Shown here: positions 30,046 through 40,432 of the stretch, one piece after another
Layout: each line of letters begins with the position of its first letter
How positions within the stretch are numbered: the first letter of the stretch is position 1
Assembly (NCBI RefSeq): GCF_963678975.1
Contig: NC_089272.1
Location: 42,289,391 to 42,353,390, forward strand
DNA length: 64,000 nucleotides
Direction: 5' to 3'
Source of the DNA: Dysidea avara
Lineage: Eukaryota; Porifera; Demospongiae; Dictyoceratida; Dysideidae
The notes under the pieces: model-generated
What the model was told of the DNA's origin: nothing
The model's database searches: none
What the model saw: the letters and a program-made list of their open reading frames with translations, nothing else
Made by a program: the position numbers and the translations under genes

Positions 30046-31225
30046 ATAACGAAACCCATACTGTACACAGTACCGGGAGTATATTTTATAAGAACATGTT
30101 TTGCTTACTGATGAGTAGTAAACCTACCGCTATGGAATATAAGGTTTGGCCTATTCATAGTGGGTGTACTGATGTGTATTACCTAGAAGTTTGACAAGCG
30201 CGAAAGGTTGATACGAGAGGCGGGATTTGTGAACTTGACTAAACTGGAGTGAATATACCATGAAACACATACCAGTACACGTAGCATTAGTTAGTAATAA
30301 GCATCAGCCTTAAACTAGACTTGTTCACCCCGCCATTTTCACAAACATGTTCAAATACTTTTTATACGGAAAGCGCTCATACCAGTAGTAGGGATGTCAA
30401 AACCCCGCAAAATTATGAAATTTCTTCTCCCGTAAATTTCATTTAAAAGTGGCACAATGAATTGCGCGTCTTTCAGACAGTGTAGGCACTAGAATTTTTC
30501 GTTCCACAGTGATGAACTGGTCAAGGTAGCTAGTGGTCTTCTGGTGAGTTTTCTCGTGATTATATAGAGTAGCTAGGTGCGTGTGTAAGCCCAATGTTAG
30601 TTCCCTGCCTAGAAAATGTATGGAAGATGACAACAGGCTAGTTTTGTCGATCGCCATGCACAACAGCATTCCAGTTAATCGATAGGTTGGTTTTCAGTCA
30701 GTACAAGATGGAACTTGAACACCTGTATTAGTTTCCTGGCAATTCTACGCAATTGATAATACAAAGTGATGTAATCACCCATACATCACTTGTTTTTGTT
30801 TTGTGCCATGGCTACCAATGGTGCTCAATAGAGAAGTCTGGAGAACCGCCTATTTGTTTATTTAACAATTACTGGCTACCACAAAAGCGAATGTGGCAAA
30901 CTAATAATTATATCAATCTGCAGCATGCATTTTTCAAGCTCTACAAGATGCTGTAGCTAAAACATGCATTTGTCAAACTTTTAAAAATCCGTTTGACATC
31001 CCTACCAGTAGTAGGCCAATCGCCACCCAAGAAACAATCTACTAAACTTACTAGTTAAAGCAACCGAGCTGTATCCAGACAGTAAAACAGAATCTTCGAA
31101 TGAAAAAGAGTGTTTGAAAACTTCAGGCGCGAAACGCGGATAGAACCGTAGTTTTGTATGGGCACTATACGTGTGCTTCCAATCCAGGTAGGGGTGTTTA
31201 TTATCTATGGTGGAACTTTGACCTC
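30046..31225. repeat. outer part of the right inverted copy, with extra sequence
   Basis: 30046-30062 and about 31118-31215 match, inverted, the left copy (GGCGCGAA..GCGGATAGA, CAATCCAGGTAGGGGTG, TATTATCTATGGTGGAAC). Between them about 1 kb has no counterpart on the left and includes the hAT-like element at 30389-31004. Confidence 0.6.
30389..31004. mobile_element. hAT-like MITE, 616 bp
   Basis: The inverted ends TAGGGATGTCAAA and TTTGACATCCCTA are flanked by CCAGTAG(T) at 30382-30389 and 31005-31012, an 8-bp duplication. The exact boundary is ambiguous by one base. No transposase. A different family from the element at 4302. Confidence 0.8.
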
Positions 31226-31365
31226 ATTCCCCGAACTCATGCGATACAAACTCGATGTATTTTAGTCTCGCGTAGCCAGACCCACTCTTCGCGCGGCGTT
31301 TATCGATTGATAATTATAAGCGCCTAGCTGCGAGAGGGTCTGGTATTGTTCGAATAGCAAAGTTG

Positions 31366-31557
31366 TTCTGACACCCTGAGTTTTTCAGGGTGATAATGAA
31401 ACACCTGGTTAACTTTCATCACGCCACGTCATATTGCGGACTAGTGGCTTACTGTCAATAAAGAAAGGAATTTGCTAACAACCCGGAATATGACGTGGCG
31501 TGATGAAAGTTAACCAGGTGTTTCATTATCACCCTGAAAAAGCTCAGGATATCAGAA
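31366..31557. repeat. 192-bp foldback beside the DIRS recombinase
   Basis: Arms of about 70 bp (31366-31437 and 31486-31557) are inverted copies: TTCTGACACCCTGAG against CTCAGGATATCAGAA, then TTTTTCAGGGTGATAATGAA and GGTTAACTTTCATCACGCCA. A loop of about 45 bp lies between. It ends where the tyrosine recombinase frame stops, so it may be a terminal structure of the DIRS-like element or an independent foldback. Confidence 0.85.
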
Positions 31558-32690
31558 CCTCCCACAACATACTATACCACACACCATACACCCACTATAC
31601 AACTCTTTGGATTGTGCCACCACAGAAGGTTGGCTATAATAATTATTGACTTTAGAGGGCACAAAGAAGGCGTTTATAGCTATATTAAGATACAGTCCCA
31701 AACTTTGAGAGACTTGTAGCCTACTCTCAATGTTATCCTTCACATAACCATCCTTTGCTGATTCTGAGTGCCATCGCCCATGTCTTTTGAAGAGCCTATC
31801 GGGCACCTTAGCATTGGCCGCTGCTGTAGCACCACCAGCCCTCAAACTGTGAAGACCAAAGTCCTTGACATTATACCCCAGGCTGGACAGCTTCTTCCGA
31901 AAAAGGTCTCGCAAACAAGTTTAACTTATCTTTCCTGTGCCTCGCAACTCTTCACAATGCTTGGTTTTTTGTATTGGCCTGAAGAGGAAACGCTGGTCCT
32001 CATGGGGTGTGGCTGTCCTAGCCATATAACGCTCGAGCATAGCTACAGGGCATGTCCGGCTTCCAGTTCTTGATATGACAACCTCGTCTCCTTGACGCAG
32101 CTGATCTGTCTTACTCCCTGGAATCTTAATTGCTAGCATTTCTTCAGAAAACTTAATTTCGCATGGTCTCAGCCTTATGAGCTCATCAAACCGAAGAAAA
32201 CCTGCAAATCCCAGAAGGCAGGCAGTAGCTAAGCGTAGATCAGACAGTGTTCCTGACTTCTCTGCATCATCAACGATTCTCTTCAGCATATCCACTGTTA
32301 GCGGCTCCTTCTTCACTACTGGTTTAGCATATGACCGCTGAAGCCCTTCCAACACAGTCTTCACGAATAGGTTAGAAGATGGTGAAGCCAATCCTGCGCT
32401 TGCATGGGCCCATGAGAGGGCATTACAGGCTTCTTCTGCTGCTGACTTTGACCTGGTCTTTTCCCCCAGATGCTGAAGGTATAAGGCTACTTCATGAGGT
32501 TTAGCTGGCAAAGGCACCAACTTATGAGAGGTTGCCCATGTCTTCCACATCCTGAATGCGCCCAAGTATTTCTTAACAGTGTTATTAGCACGACTATGGA
32601 GGACTGTGTTAGGTACCTTCTTTGCCAATTCCTTTAGCCCAGAATCTTCTAGCTCATCTAGTAGCTTCCAGCTTCCTTCTAGTAGAATAC
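31552..32690 (-). pseudogene. DIRS tyrosine recombinase, one internal stop
   Basis: The N-terminal core-binding part (VKKYLGAFRMWKTWATS, LPAKPHEVALYLQHLGE) is followed by the catalytic domain. Its first Arg lies in GFAGFLRFDELIRL, a Lys in IPGSKTDQLRQGD, the His-x-x-Arg box in HSLRAGGATAAANA, a His/Trp in KRHGRWHSESAKDGY, and that final Tyr is the likely nucleophile. A TAA near 31918 (after TGKIS) interrupts an otherwise continuous frame. Upstream, the frame is open to a TAA just before ACACACAG|GTATTC at 32691 and has no ATG there, so translation may depend on splicing (acceptor near 32691) or on the internal ATG at 32628. Confidence 0.9.
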
Positions 32691-32959
32691 CTGTGTGTTA
32701 TAATATTAAGCAGCCGTATAATAGTTTCTAGATACCATATACCCATGCATATCACCTAGAGCAAAGAGAACATGTCACATGCACATGGGATGAGTTTGGG
32801 TCATCAATCAATTGAGGTGCAGCTGCATCATGTCATACACCAGGATACTGGGTACTAAAAAGCTGTGGCAGTTGCCCATTCGGAACATTCTTCTATAACA
32901 CACATAATATATACATATACCTCTGGTTATTGATAGAACTATAGGCTGCACAAATGATC

Positions 32960-33165
32960 ATTCACATTAGCACTGTAGGCAGAAGTTATCTGCATTAGCA
33001 CTGCAGACTGTACATTCTTTATATTAGCACTGTAGGGTGTTGTCGTTCATATTAGCACTGTAGGCACTAATCAATAGCACTGTAGGCTGCTGTCATTAGC
33101 ACTGTAGGCTGTATTGCTCAACATAAGCTCTAAGCATTGTAGGCTGCCACTATATTCAAAGCACT
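32960..33165. repeat. minisatellite ATTAGCACTGTAGGCTG
   Basis: At least seven irregular copies of TTAGCACTGTAGGCTG-like units, some with spacers, lie in the spacer between the RNase H and recombinase frames. Confidence 0.75.
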
Positions 33166-33294
33166 GGAGACTGCAACTATTGGCTGAAGGCAAAAAATCG
33201 CCAAAACTCTAGCAACATCTCCTTAAACAACACGCTTTCATTTTACATATATATTTAAAAAAAATTTTTTTGGATGATTATATCTGTGGCTGTG

Positions 33295-35149
33295 CTACAT
33301 TGTAAAATCTAGCCTCACTGCTAAAACTGGAGTATTAGGTAAACCCTTAAACAGATTTTGACCTGTTGGACCTGACAGAAAGAGGGCTTCACTATTAGGA
33401 AGCTCAGCTATCCCCACAACTGATTTTATTGGATTTATACCATCTGCAAACAATAGGGGCCAAAAGGGGCAAGATATCCACTGGGGGACTATTAGGGTTC
33501 TTTTACAGTGCATAGCTTGGGCATGCCGAATAACCCTTGGAATCAAATAAACAGGGGGACACCACCAATTATTCTCATCCATCCAGGAACATGTAAAGGC
33601 ATCGACAGCCTCTGATCCAGGTGCCCAATACCTTGAATTGAACCACTTGAGTTGGGGATTAGATGGGTTAGCAAAACGATCAACAGAGTGGGGGCCCCAC
33701 AAAGAATCCAACCAGCTAAAAACAGAGGGTTCAACATCCAGTCATCGTAATCAACGATGCGGCTATAGTAGTCTGCCAGATCATTCTGTTCTCTAGGAAT
33801 CCACTCTGGCTCAATTCGTATGTTATTACTAGCACATGTAGAAGAAATTCCTAAGGCCTCTGCCTGCAAGGATGGCTTTTTACTTCCATACTGGACAATT
33901 CTCACCACGTTCTGGTTGTCTGTGAACCAACGCACACGCTCATTCTTTAATTTTGACTGAAACAATTCTAATACCATTCTGACAGCTTTCAGTTCCCTCC
34001 ACGTAGAGCTTTGCACTACCTCACTGAGTGACCACTGACCGTTAGCCACCTTGTTACCATGCTCCACTACATATCCCCCATGCATAGCCAGTACTACTAG
34101 CATCTGAGTATACCACCCTCACTGCAGATGGTGTGGGCCATATGTTTCTACCATTAAATTGAGATATGTTATCTAACCAAAATTGGACTTCGTCCAAAGC
34201 TTCCAATGACAATGCTAACTTTTGGCACCACGAAGTGCGGTCCTTAAGCACAGAATACAAGCTACGGGTCATTAGGCGGGTAACTGGGCCAAGGGCTAAG
34301 GACATTGAAATTATTGTGCCTATCAGACTTGCTAGTTTTCTTGCTGTGACCAACTGGGCTTCCTTCACTGCCAGCAACTTTGACTTAAGCATATCAAGTT
34401 TACCCACAGGGACAGAAAATTCACCCATTGATAAGTCGATTAGGAATCCCAGCCTTTCCATGTTGCAATTAGGCTCCCATTCACATATCTCATTATTAAC
34501 AATGAATCCCGCATTTCCCAGGTCCAGTTTAACTTGGGCACTTTCTATTAAGGCGTTCTCCTTGCTTTTTACAGCTACAATTCCATCATCCAGGTACACA
34601 ATAGCCTTCAATCCTCTACCACGCCAATGCCTTACCAAAGGTCTCATCAACTTGGTAAATAGGTAACATGCAGTTGCAAGCCCAAATGGAAGGACTTTAA
34701 ACACAAAATAGTTTGTTTCACCGTCGGTCTCCCAATGAAAACCCAAATATTTTTGATACTCAGGATGTATATCAATATGATGATAGCCAGACTTTAAATC
34801 AAATTTGAACATATTCGCCAGGCTCAAACATCAGGGCGGCTGTTCTTAGGTCTTCGTACTTAAAACTCAATACATGCAAATACTGGTTTAGGTATTTTAG
34901 ATTAAGGACCGGACGAAGCTTGCCTGATGAGTTTGACACAACTGAAAGAGGGCTACATATATATGGTCTGCCCTCCACTTGTGCTGCACATCTGTTGTTA
35001 ACCAGATTTTCAATTGCTTCAGATACAAAATCACTGTGGCTTGTGGCAGATTTGTGATTATGTTGGAAGTGTGTAGGGGGGATAAACTTAAGAGGCAGGT
35101 GATACCCATTTCTTATACAATCTAAAACTGGGGGAGAGGCATCCAGCAC
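33295..35149 (-). pseudogene. DIRS reverse transcriptase and RNase H, frameshifted
   Basis: Four overlapping frames form one protein. 35149-34799 has SPLSVVSNSSGKLRPVLNLK and NQYLHVLSFKYED. 34827-34054 has FKFDLKSGYHHIDIHPEYQ, VLPFGLATACYLFTK and the catalytic AIVYLDDGIVA. The RNase H part starts at VYSDASSTGYA and continues in 34103-33543 (STWRELKAVRMVLELF, WFTDNQNVVRI, PREQNDLADYYSR). The DIRS-type extension in 33711-33295 reads WGPHSVDRFANPSN, WFNSRYWAPGSEAVDAF, NNWWCPP and TLIVPQW. Frameshifts lie near 34815, 34090 and 33720. RT residues D...YLDD and RNase H D, E, D, D are present. Confidence 0.9.
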
Positions 35150-35155
35150 ATTCTC

Positions 35156-36350
35156 CTAGAACTCTATATTCTTTTTAAGGCGTCCTTGGACATCGGTTAT
35201 TTGCTGTAGTCCACTGGACTCTGCTTCCCAGAATTTCTGAGTTATGTCAGAACATGCTTCACCGCCGGACATGCCATGATAATTGACCTGGTGCACATCA
35301 GGCATCTCATGTAAACCCTCAGACTTATGGACACTTTTAGCATCAATTACAGGGGGCCTAACCATTGGCTCAACATCCAACTCTTGGCATTTAGCTGGCC
35401 CAGCAGCCAGATTATCAACACACTTTATGTTATTAGTTGGCCTGGAAGCCAGACTATCAATGAACTCTTTGTATTTAGCTGGTTCAGTAACCAGGCCATC
35501 AACACACTCATTGTACTTAACTTGCCCAACAACTGGACTATCAACACATGTACCACAAGAACTTTGACCTACAAACTCAAACACATCAGTAGCACTGCTC
35601 ACCACAGACTGGTACAGAGGATACAAGCGGTTTTTCGCTTTGCAACTGGCAACCAGGTGGCCATATCCTCCACAGCCATAGCATGGTCCTAGCTTCTGTT
35701 GGTTGCGGTACTGCATACTCTGGTACTGCCCAACTGGAGCTCTGTATTGATATGGGGGCCCCCCCGTGGCCATTAGCGGTGGTGGCTGGTACACATCCCT
35801 CCTGTAACCAGGTCCTGGTTGGTCCATAAAGAATTTCGGGCGTCTTCTCCTGTATCCCCATTAATATGGCCACCACCACGCCGCTTTCTGTACGTAACTC
35901 CAGTCGTCTCCGATTCCTTCTTTGACTCCTTCTTCGCCCTTTTAATTTTCTTTTCATCGTCGGAGTCGTCGGCTAAAGGATCGGCTTCATAATGTCGGAC
36001 GACACCCCAATCAGAACTGTCGGCTATCATAATGTGTTTCTGCCTTTTATGCAAGGCCTTCGCACCTTCATCCAGACAGGCATCGACTTTGGCCAGGGCA
36101 TCCTTATCTGATGGGTCGGCCGCCAACTTCTCCAGCTCGCTGCGGGCCGATGAGATGGATTCTTGCATTCCGGAATTGAACGTAAACTGGTGTTCATGGC
36201 CTTTCTTCTGGAATGTATATCCCGACTTAGTTATCTTCTGGGAGAGATCCTTGGCCGTCTTTTCCTTCGCCGTGTTCACTTCTTTCCTGAGCTCCTATAA
36301 GGAGCTCGAGAGCTTATCGTCAGCCTGTCGCTGAGCTTTTTGGATCTCCC
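35156..36350 (-). pseudogene. DIRS gag-like protein with CCHC zinc knuckle
   Basis: The N-terminal part (36350-35870) reads EIQKAQRQADDKLSSSL, stop, then KSGYTFQKKGHEHQFTFNSG, CLDEGAKALHKRQKHIMIAD, SDWGVVRHYEADPLADDSDD and a Lys/Arg-rich segment. This is the GHEHQF...KRQK...VV..Y pattern of DIRS ORF1 proteins. After a frameshift near 35865 it continues as RRRRPKFFMDQPGPGYRRDV, QNQQKL-like KLGPCYGCGGYGHLVASC (CX2CX4HX4C), then a long acidic region with repeats near PAKYKEF and PAKCQEL. It ends at a stop seven bases before the RT frame. Confidence 0.85.
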
Positions 36351-36380
36351 GCATTTCATTCATTACACAGTAAAAACAAA

Positions 36381-36670
36381 GTAGTGAACGTCACTACTAC
36401 TTAGTAGTGAAACCTCTGCCACAATACTCACTATATTTTTGTGTAGTGACGTTCACTACTTTTTTGTTGTGAACGTCACTACAAAAATGTAGTGAACGTC
36501 ACTACTAATTGTAGTGAACGTCACTACAAAAATGTAGTGAACGTCACTACTAATTGTAGTGAACGTCACTACCAACTGTAGTGAACGTCACTACTTGCAG
36601 TGCCATTAGTAGTGAACTTCACTACTGTTTTACAGTGAACGTCACTACTTATTTGCGGTGATTTCACTAC
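36381..36670. repeat. tandem array of the palindrome GTAGTGA-ACG-TCACTAC
   Basis: About ten to twelve copies of a 17-bp near-palindrome are separated by 6 to 15 bp spacers such as AAAAAT or TAATT. At 36443 one copy is in the reverse sense. It starts about 20 bp upstream of the DIRS gag frame, so it could be its 5' region or promoter, or an independent satellite. Confidence 0.85.
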
Positions 36671-37656
36671 ATCGCATTTGCATCCAGTATATATATGCAT
36701 TCATGCACCATAGAATTCCATTAAAAATAATACTGCATACAAGTAAAAATACATGTATACAAAATGTCAGTTTTTTTTCTATAGGTGCATACATGTTAGT
36801 CCAGAAATTTCTTGTGAGAAGATTCTGCAGCAGCAAAGATGCATCAGATACCGTGCAGTGTATATTGCAAGTTTTCTCATTGAACTGCAAGATATAACAA
36901 TACAAACTATGGTAACTAAATAAATCTTACCAGCATAGCTACAATAGAGCAGATGTACATGATTTATGCTGTGATAAAATAATTGTTGATATGTAATATG
37001 AGATAAACATATATGCACTTACCAACTATTGAACAACTGTGCCTAAGGGATGGGTGCATGGTATAACCATCTGATATGTTAGATCAGTTCCTATTAGTAA
37101 CCACAGTATATAGTGGTAGCAAATTGTTTCATTTGCTAGTCTTGCAGTATTCGCTATATCAAGAAACAAAGATCGTAAACAATCTCCAATGTAATAAGCT
37201 AAAGCGTTTACCTGTTTAAAACTGCTAGCAATGGAAAGTCAGTATTACCTAAACTGCCAAACAACATTTTAACTGCAGAATGGTTGTTTAAAGCTACAAA
37301 CCTTAAACACTTGCAGACACACAGCAGTACTATACCCCACAGGTATACACCACTGCAATGAATATCAATCGGCTACTGCATGGAGAGAGAACCATCATTA
37401 TTATAAATGAGAAAACACAATAAGTATAGAGTTAGCTTTACAGTATGTGCGACCTTTGGTCTCGTGCAACCACAATCAGATCGTAGTAAAAGATCTGTGT
37501 TAGCACGGCAAGGTAAATACAAGAACAAAACTGACAAACATACACACATACAGAAAACAAAAAAAAAGTGATTAGTAGTGGTGCAGGTATGTCAGAAAGC
37601 TAAAATACGTCAGTGTACACAAACCAGTTTGTAAGCAACCGCCAGTCACACCATAA
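36671..37656. other. no gene recognised
   Basis: The sense and antisense open frames of 80 to 86 codons around 36650-36900 mirror one another in A/T-rich sequence. Nothing else supportable. Confidence 0.5.
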
Positions 37657-37661
37657 GTGTC

Positions 37662-38543
37662 CAGGGGCGGATCTAGGATTTATAAAAGGGGGGGGGGCTA
37701 ACTCAAGGTACTAATCTCTTGGGTAGAGGTATGTGAAGCACACTTCCCAGCATGCTTCGCATGCTGGAACTAGGGGGGTCTGGGGGCATGCCCCCCCAGG
37801 AAAAGTTTGAAAAATAGATGTTAAAATACTGCAATTTGGAGACATTTCCACATAAAATTCATAATATTTTCTGCCTGTAGATATTTTATATACTGCCTTC
37901 AGATTATAGGTATGGCTCTCTGACTCTGAAGTATTTTGCTAATGGAAAAGTTTGGGTAGGTACAGGCAACCAAGTACATGATGCACCCCTCTCACAATTG
38001 CACAACATTGAATAGGTGCATGTTAGAATAATAATGTTGAAAGTGGAAAATTTTGAAATTTGAACAATACAAGATTGAATCTGAGAGCATTTTCAATGGA
38101 AATTGTGTACCTGAATTAAGTATTGCCATACATATTAACTACACAAGTAGATGAATGAAGCCCTTTAAACAGACCAATGCACTTCATTGTATGTATAGGT
38201 GCAGGCAGATTTGGAAAAATTCCATAACAGAACCAACTACATGTTTCCAGTGAATGTTCTATTAGAGTAGTTAGCTGACTGCTCTATTAGAGTATCTCGA
38301 TCTTATACACCTCCAATGCTGATCCGGGTCCTTGTTGCATAAACTTTAGCATAAATCCACTGATAATACCTTGGAAAGATGTTTATAAGGTGGTTTTATG
38401 AGTATTTGTATTATTAGTGATCGTATAATTATGCTAAGACAAAATTTCATTATAATACTCAGCATATTGATCAAGTAAAGCCTAAATATGAAGGGGGGGG
38501 GGCTTCAGCCCCCAAAGCCCCCCCCCCCCTGGATCCGCCCCTG
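37662..38543. mobile_element. 882-bp DNA element, CAGGGGCGGATC ends
   Basis: Inverted ends CAGGGGCGGATCTAGG and CCTGGATCCGCCCCTG have subterminal G or C runs and are flanked by GTGTC (37657-37661, 38544-38548). It shares the 5-bp duplication, size and internal CTCTATTAGAGTATCTCGATC module with 12876-13749. No transposase. Similar CAGGGGCGGATC ends are widespread in animal hAT-like elements (recall). Confidence 0.8.
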
Positions 38544-38548
38544 GTGTC

Positions 38549-39368
38549 AGTACTCCATCACTCAATTCAGTTGCTATGTGCTATACCTTATGGTATATTA
38601 AAATGAAAACCCCAAACTTCATCACCTCTTGGCTCTGGTATTGCAGTGCCGGCGCCGGGAAATTGGCAGGCAGCCAACTTTTCTGGCTGGGGTAGTCTAC
38701 GTGTGCAAAAGTGCAAAACAAATAATTACAATTTAAGACTTACTTTTCTGAATTGTTAACCACTTGCTAAATGCAACAGCTACTGGGTACGCAGTGCTAA
38801 GCTGCCTAGCCTACTCAGTTGACTCGGGAGACCGTTCTGCGGCCACCTGACCACACGTCACGGTTACGAAACAGTCTCTAGTCAATAGAAAACAGAAGTA
38901 AAAGAACAATTAATAGTCTTCCACTTACATGACTTCTACAGCACGTAACTAAGTGAGCAACGATGTTACCAAGTAGGTGACGTCATCAATTATATGTGGC
39001 ATTATTTAGAGTTTCCTTGACATGATGCTACTCGAGGTGCTACCTCTGATGCTACTGCTTAGTACTATGCACTCTGTATCTGAAGATCTATAGTGTTTAT
39101 CGTCTGTAATCAACCGTTCCTGATTAGTCTGTTTAAAATCGTAAGTAAACTGGCTGTAACTGTAAACACACATTTGAATTAATCGGCGTTAGCCAGCCCA
39201 TAGATAGTATATTCTACGTACAATATACTGTCTATGGCCAGCCTTTCATAATTACGAAGGTTTTAAGATGTTATTACTAGGGCTAATAGCACTTTAAACT
39301 GACAAATTACCCGTGCTTTGACTGATTACCAGGGCTCTAACCCTGGCCATCGCCATCCCTGGTGTGGC
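38549..39368. other. no gene recognised; one 40-bp palindrome
   Basis: 39198-39237 is a near-perfect palindrome (CCATAGATAGTATATT and its complement around CTACGTAC). No coding region seen. Confidence 0.5.
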
Positions 39369-39370
39369 TA

Positions 39371-39614
39371 TAGACCCTTCGCAGGTGAGCTGCTGCCATA
39401 GCAGCTTGGAGTACAACCAGTTTTGCAACCCTGATAGCGTTGCTTTTATATAAGAGTAAAACAATACCTAGGGCTGCTTCTCCTGCATTCCACAGCAAAG
39501 GTTGACCATGTAGGTTAAACGTACACTCTCCCCTATGCTATCAGGGTTGCAAATCGGGTTGTACTCCAAAATGGGGAATGTTGCTATGGCAGCAGCTCAC
39601 CTGCAAAGGGTCTA
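39371..39614. mobile_element. 244-bp MITE, TA target
   Basis: Inverted ends TAGACCCTTCGCAGGTGAGC and GCTCACCTGCAAAGGGTCTA, with about 75 bp of paired arms interrupted by small gaps, are flanked by TA (39369-39370, 39615-39616). Confidence 0.8.
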
Positions 39615-39659
39615 TATGCTACTGACATTTATTGATGGCCCGGAGTCAATAGTCTCTCA

Positions 39660-39698
39660 CTATATTATTATTATTATATATATATATATATATATACT
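39660..39698. repeat. ATT/(TA)n microsatellite
   Basis: ATTATTATTATT followed by about ten TA units. Confidence 0.85.
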
Positions 39699-39770
39699 TG
39701 CATGGCCAGACTACTGACCTGGAAAATGAATTTATGGCATTCTTTTCTTTTCTGAACCCAATGACACATT

Positions 39771-40432
39771 GCGACTGTGCCAAAGTTTGTGGATGTGCAG
39801 GCATTAATTAGGATACTAGCTGCCAGTCCACCGTGCGACCTGCAACTGTGGTCAATGTCAGCCAGACCTCAATATTTATGGAAAGGTTTGTCCTCACTAT
39901 TGACTGATTTCATGTACTATTTATTCATGTCCTATTTTGGGACCCAGAATTTTTATCCATTTTTTGCAGGTTTTCCTCTTTCAGAGGTAAAAAATGTATT
40001 AACCATAACTGTTGAGACCAAAATTTTTGTTCTTCCCTTGTTATCTAAGAGTTCTTTAAAGGGTCAGAAATACTACTGAGATCATTTTGTGATAACCTTT
40101 TATGGAGCTCACTCCGAAGACATCCTAAAGAGCTCACTGGTCTTGTAATGCCATTCCCAGAATATGAAGCCTCGACTTTGCAAGTGCTGGAAGATTTTCA
40201 TTTCTGGTCAAGTTATTTTAATTCAGTTACTGTATAATGTGCCAGTGCCCATCCTGGTCCGGTTACTCTAGCATTCAAATCAGTAGCATGTTACAGAAAG
40301 CAGGCTGTGCCAATCAGATTATGTTGTTGGTATTCACAATTTTTTTTAAAGTTACCATGCATTGATACTATAGAATTATCAAGAGTTAATAATAGCTCTT
40401 GGAATTATGTAATATGTTTTGTGAAGATGTAA
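39771..40432 (+). pseudogene. unrecognised decayed coding region
   Basis: The frame 39771-40060 reads TVPKFVDVQALIRILAASPP, LQLWSMSARPQYLWKGLSSL, FYPFFAGFPLSEVKN and KIFVLPLLSKSSLKG. After a frameshift near 40055 it continues as FCDNLLWSSLRRHPKELTGL, MPFPEYEASTLQVLEDFHFW, a stop at about 40240, then VTLAFKSVACYRKQAVPIRL, FFLKLPCIDTIELSRVNNSS and a TAA at 40430. The consistent composition over 200 codons argues for a real former gene or element protein. I do not recognise the family. Stops upstream of 39771 suggest a missing 5' exon or truncation. Confidence 0.45.

Larger units (their letters stand above)
31552..36360 (-). mobile_element. DIRS-like tyrosine-recombinase retroelement
   Basis: The minus-strand order is gag-like protein (36350-35156), RT plus RNase H (35149-33295), a 600-bp non-coding spacer with a minisatellite, then tyrosine recombinase (32690-31552). 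This is the DIRS order; the recombinase replaces integrase and inserts circular DNA without a target duplication. No adenine methyltransferase domain was seen, unlike many DIRS elements. About five frameshifts and two stops are scattered through the frames, so this copy is inactive. The outer ends could not be fixed. Confidence 0.85.

Noticed and set aside
31258..31352. Possible small element with CTCGCGTAGCCAGACCC and inverted GGGTCTGG words
   Set aside because: The inverted ends match over only about 10 bp and no target duplication could be found.
35283..35692. Plus-strand frames opposite the DIRS gag
   Set aside because: Antisense shadows of a recognisable minus-strand gag-like protein.
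36645..37018. Overlapping sense and antisense frames of about 80 codons
   Set aside because: A/T-rich sequence with mutual shadows, no domain and no start context.
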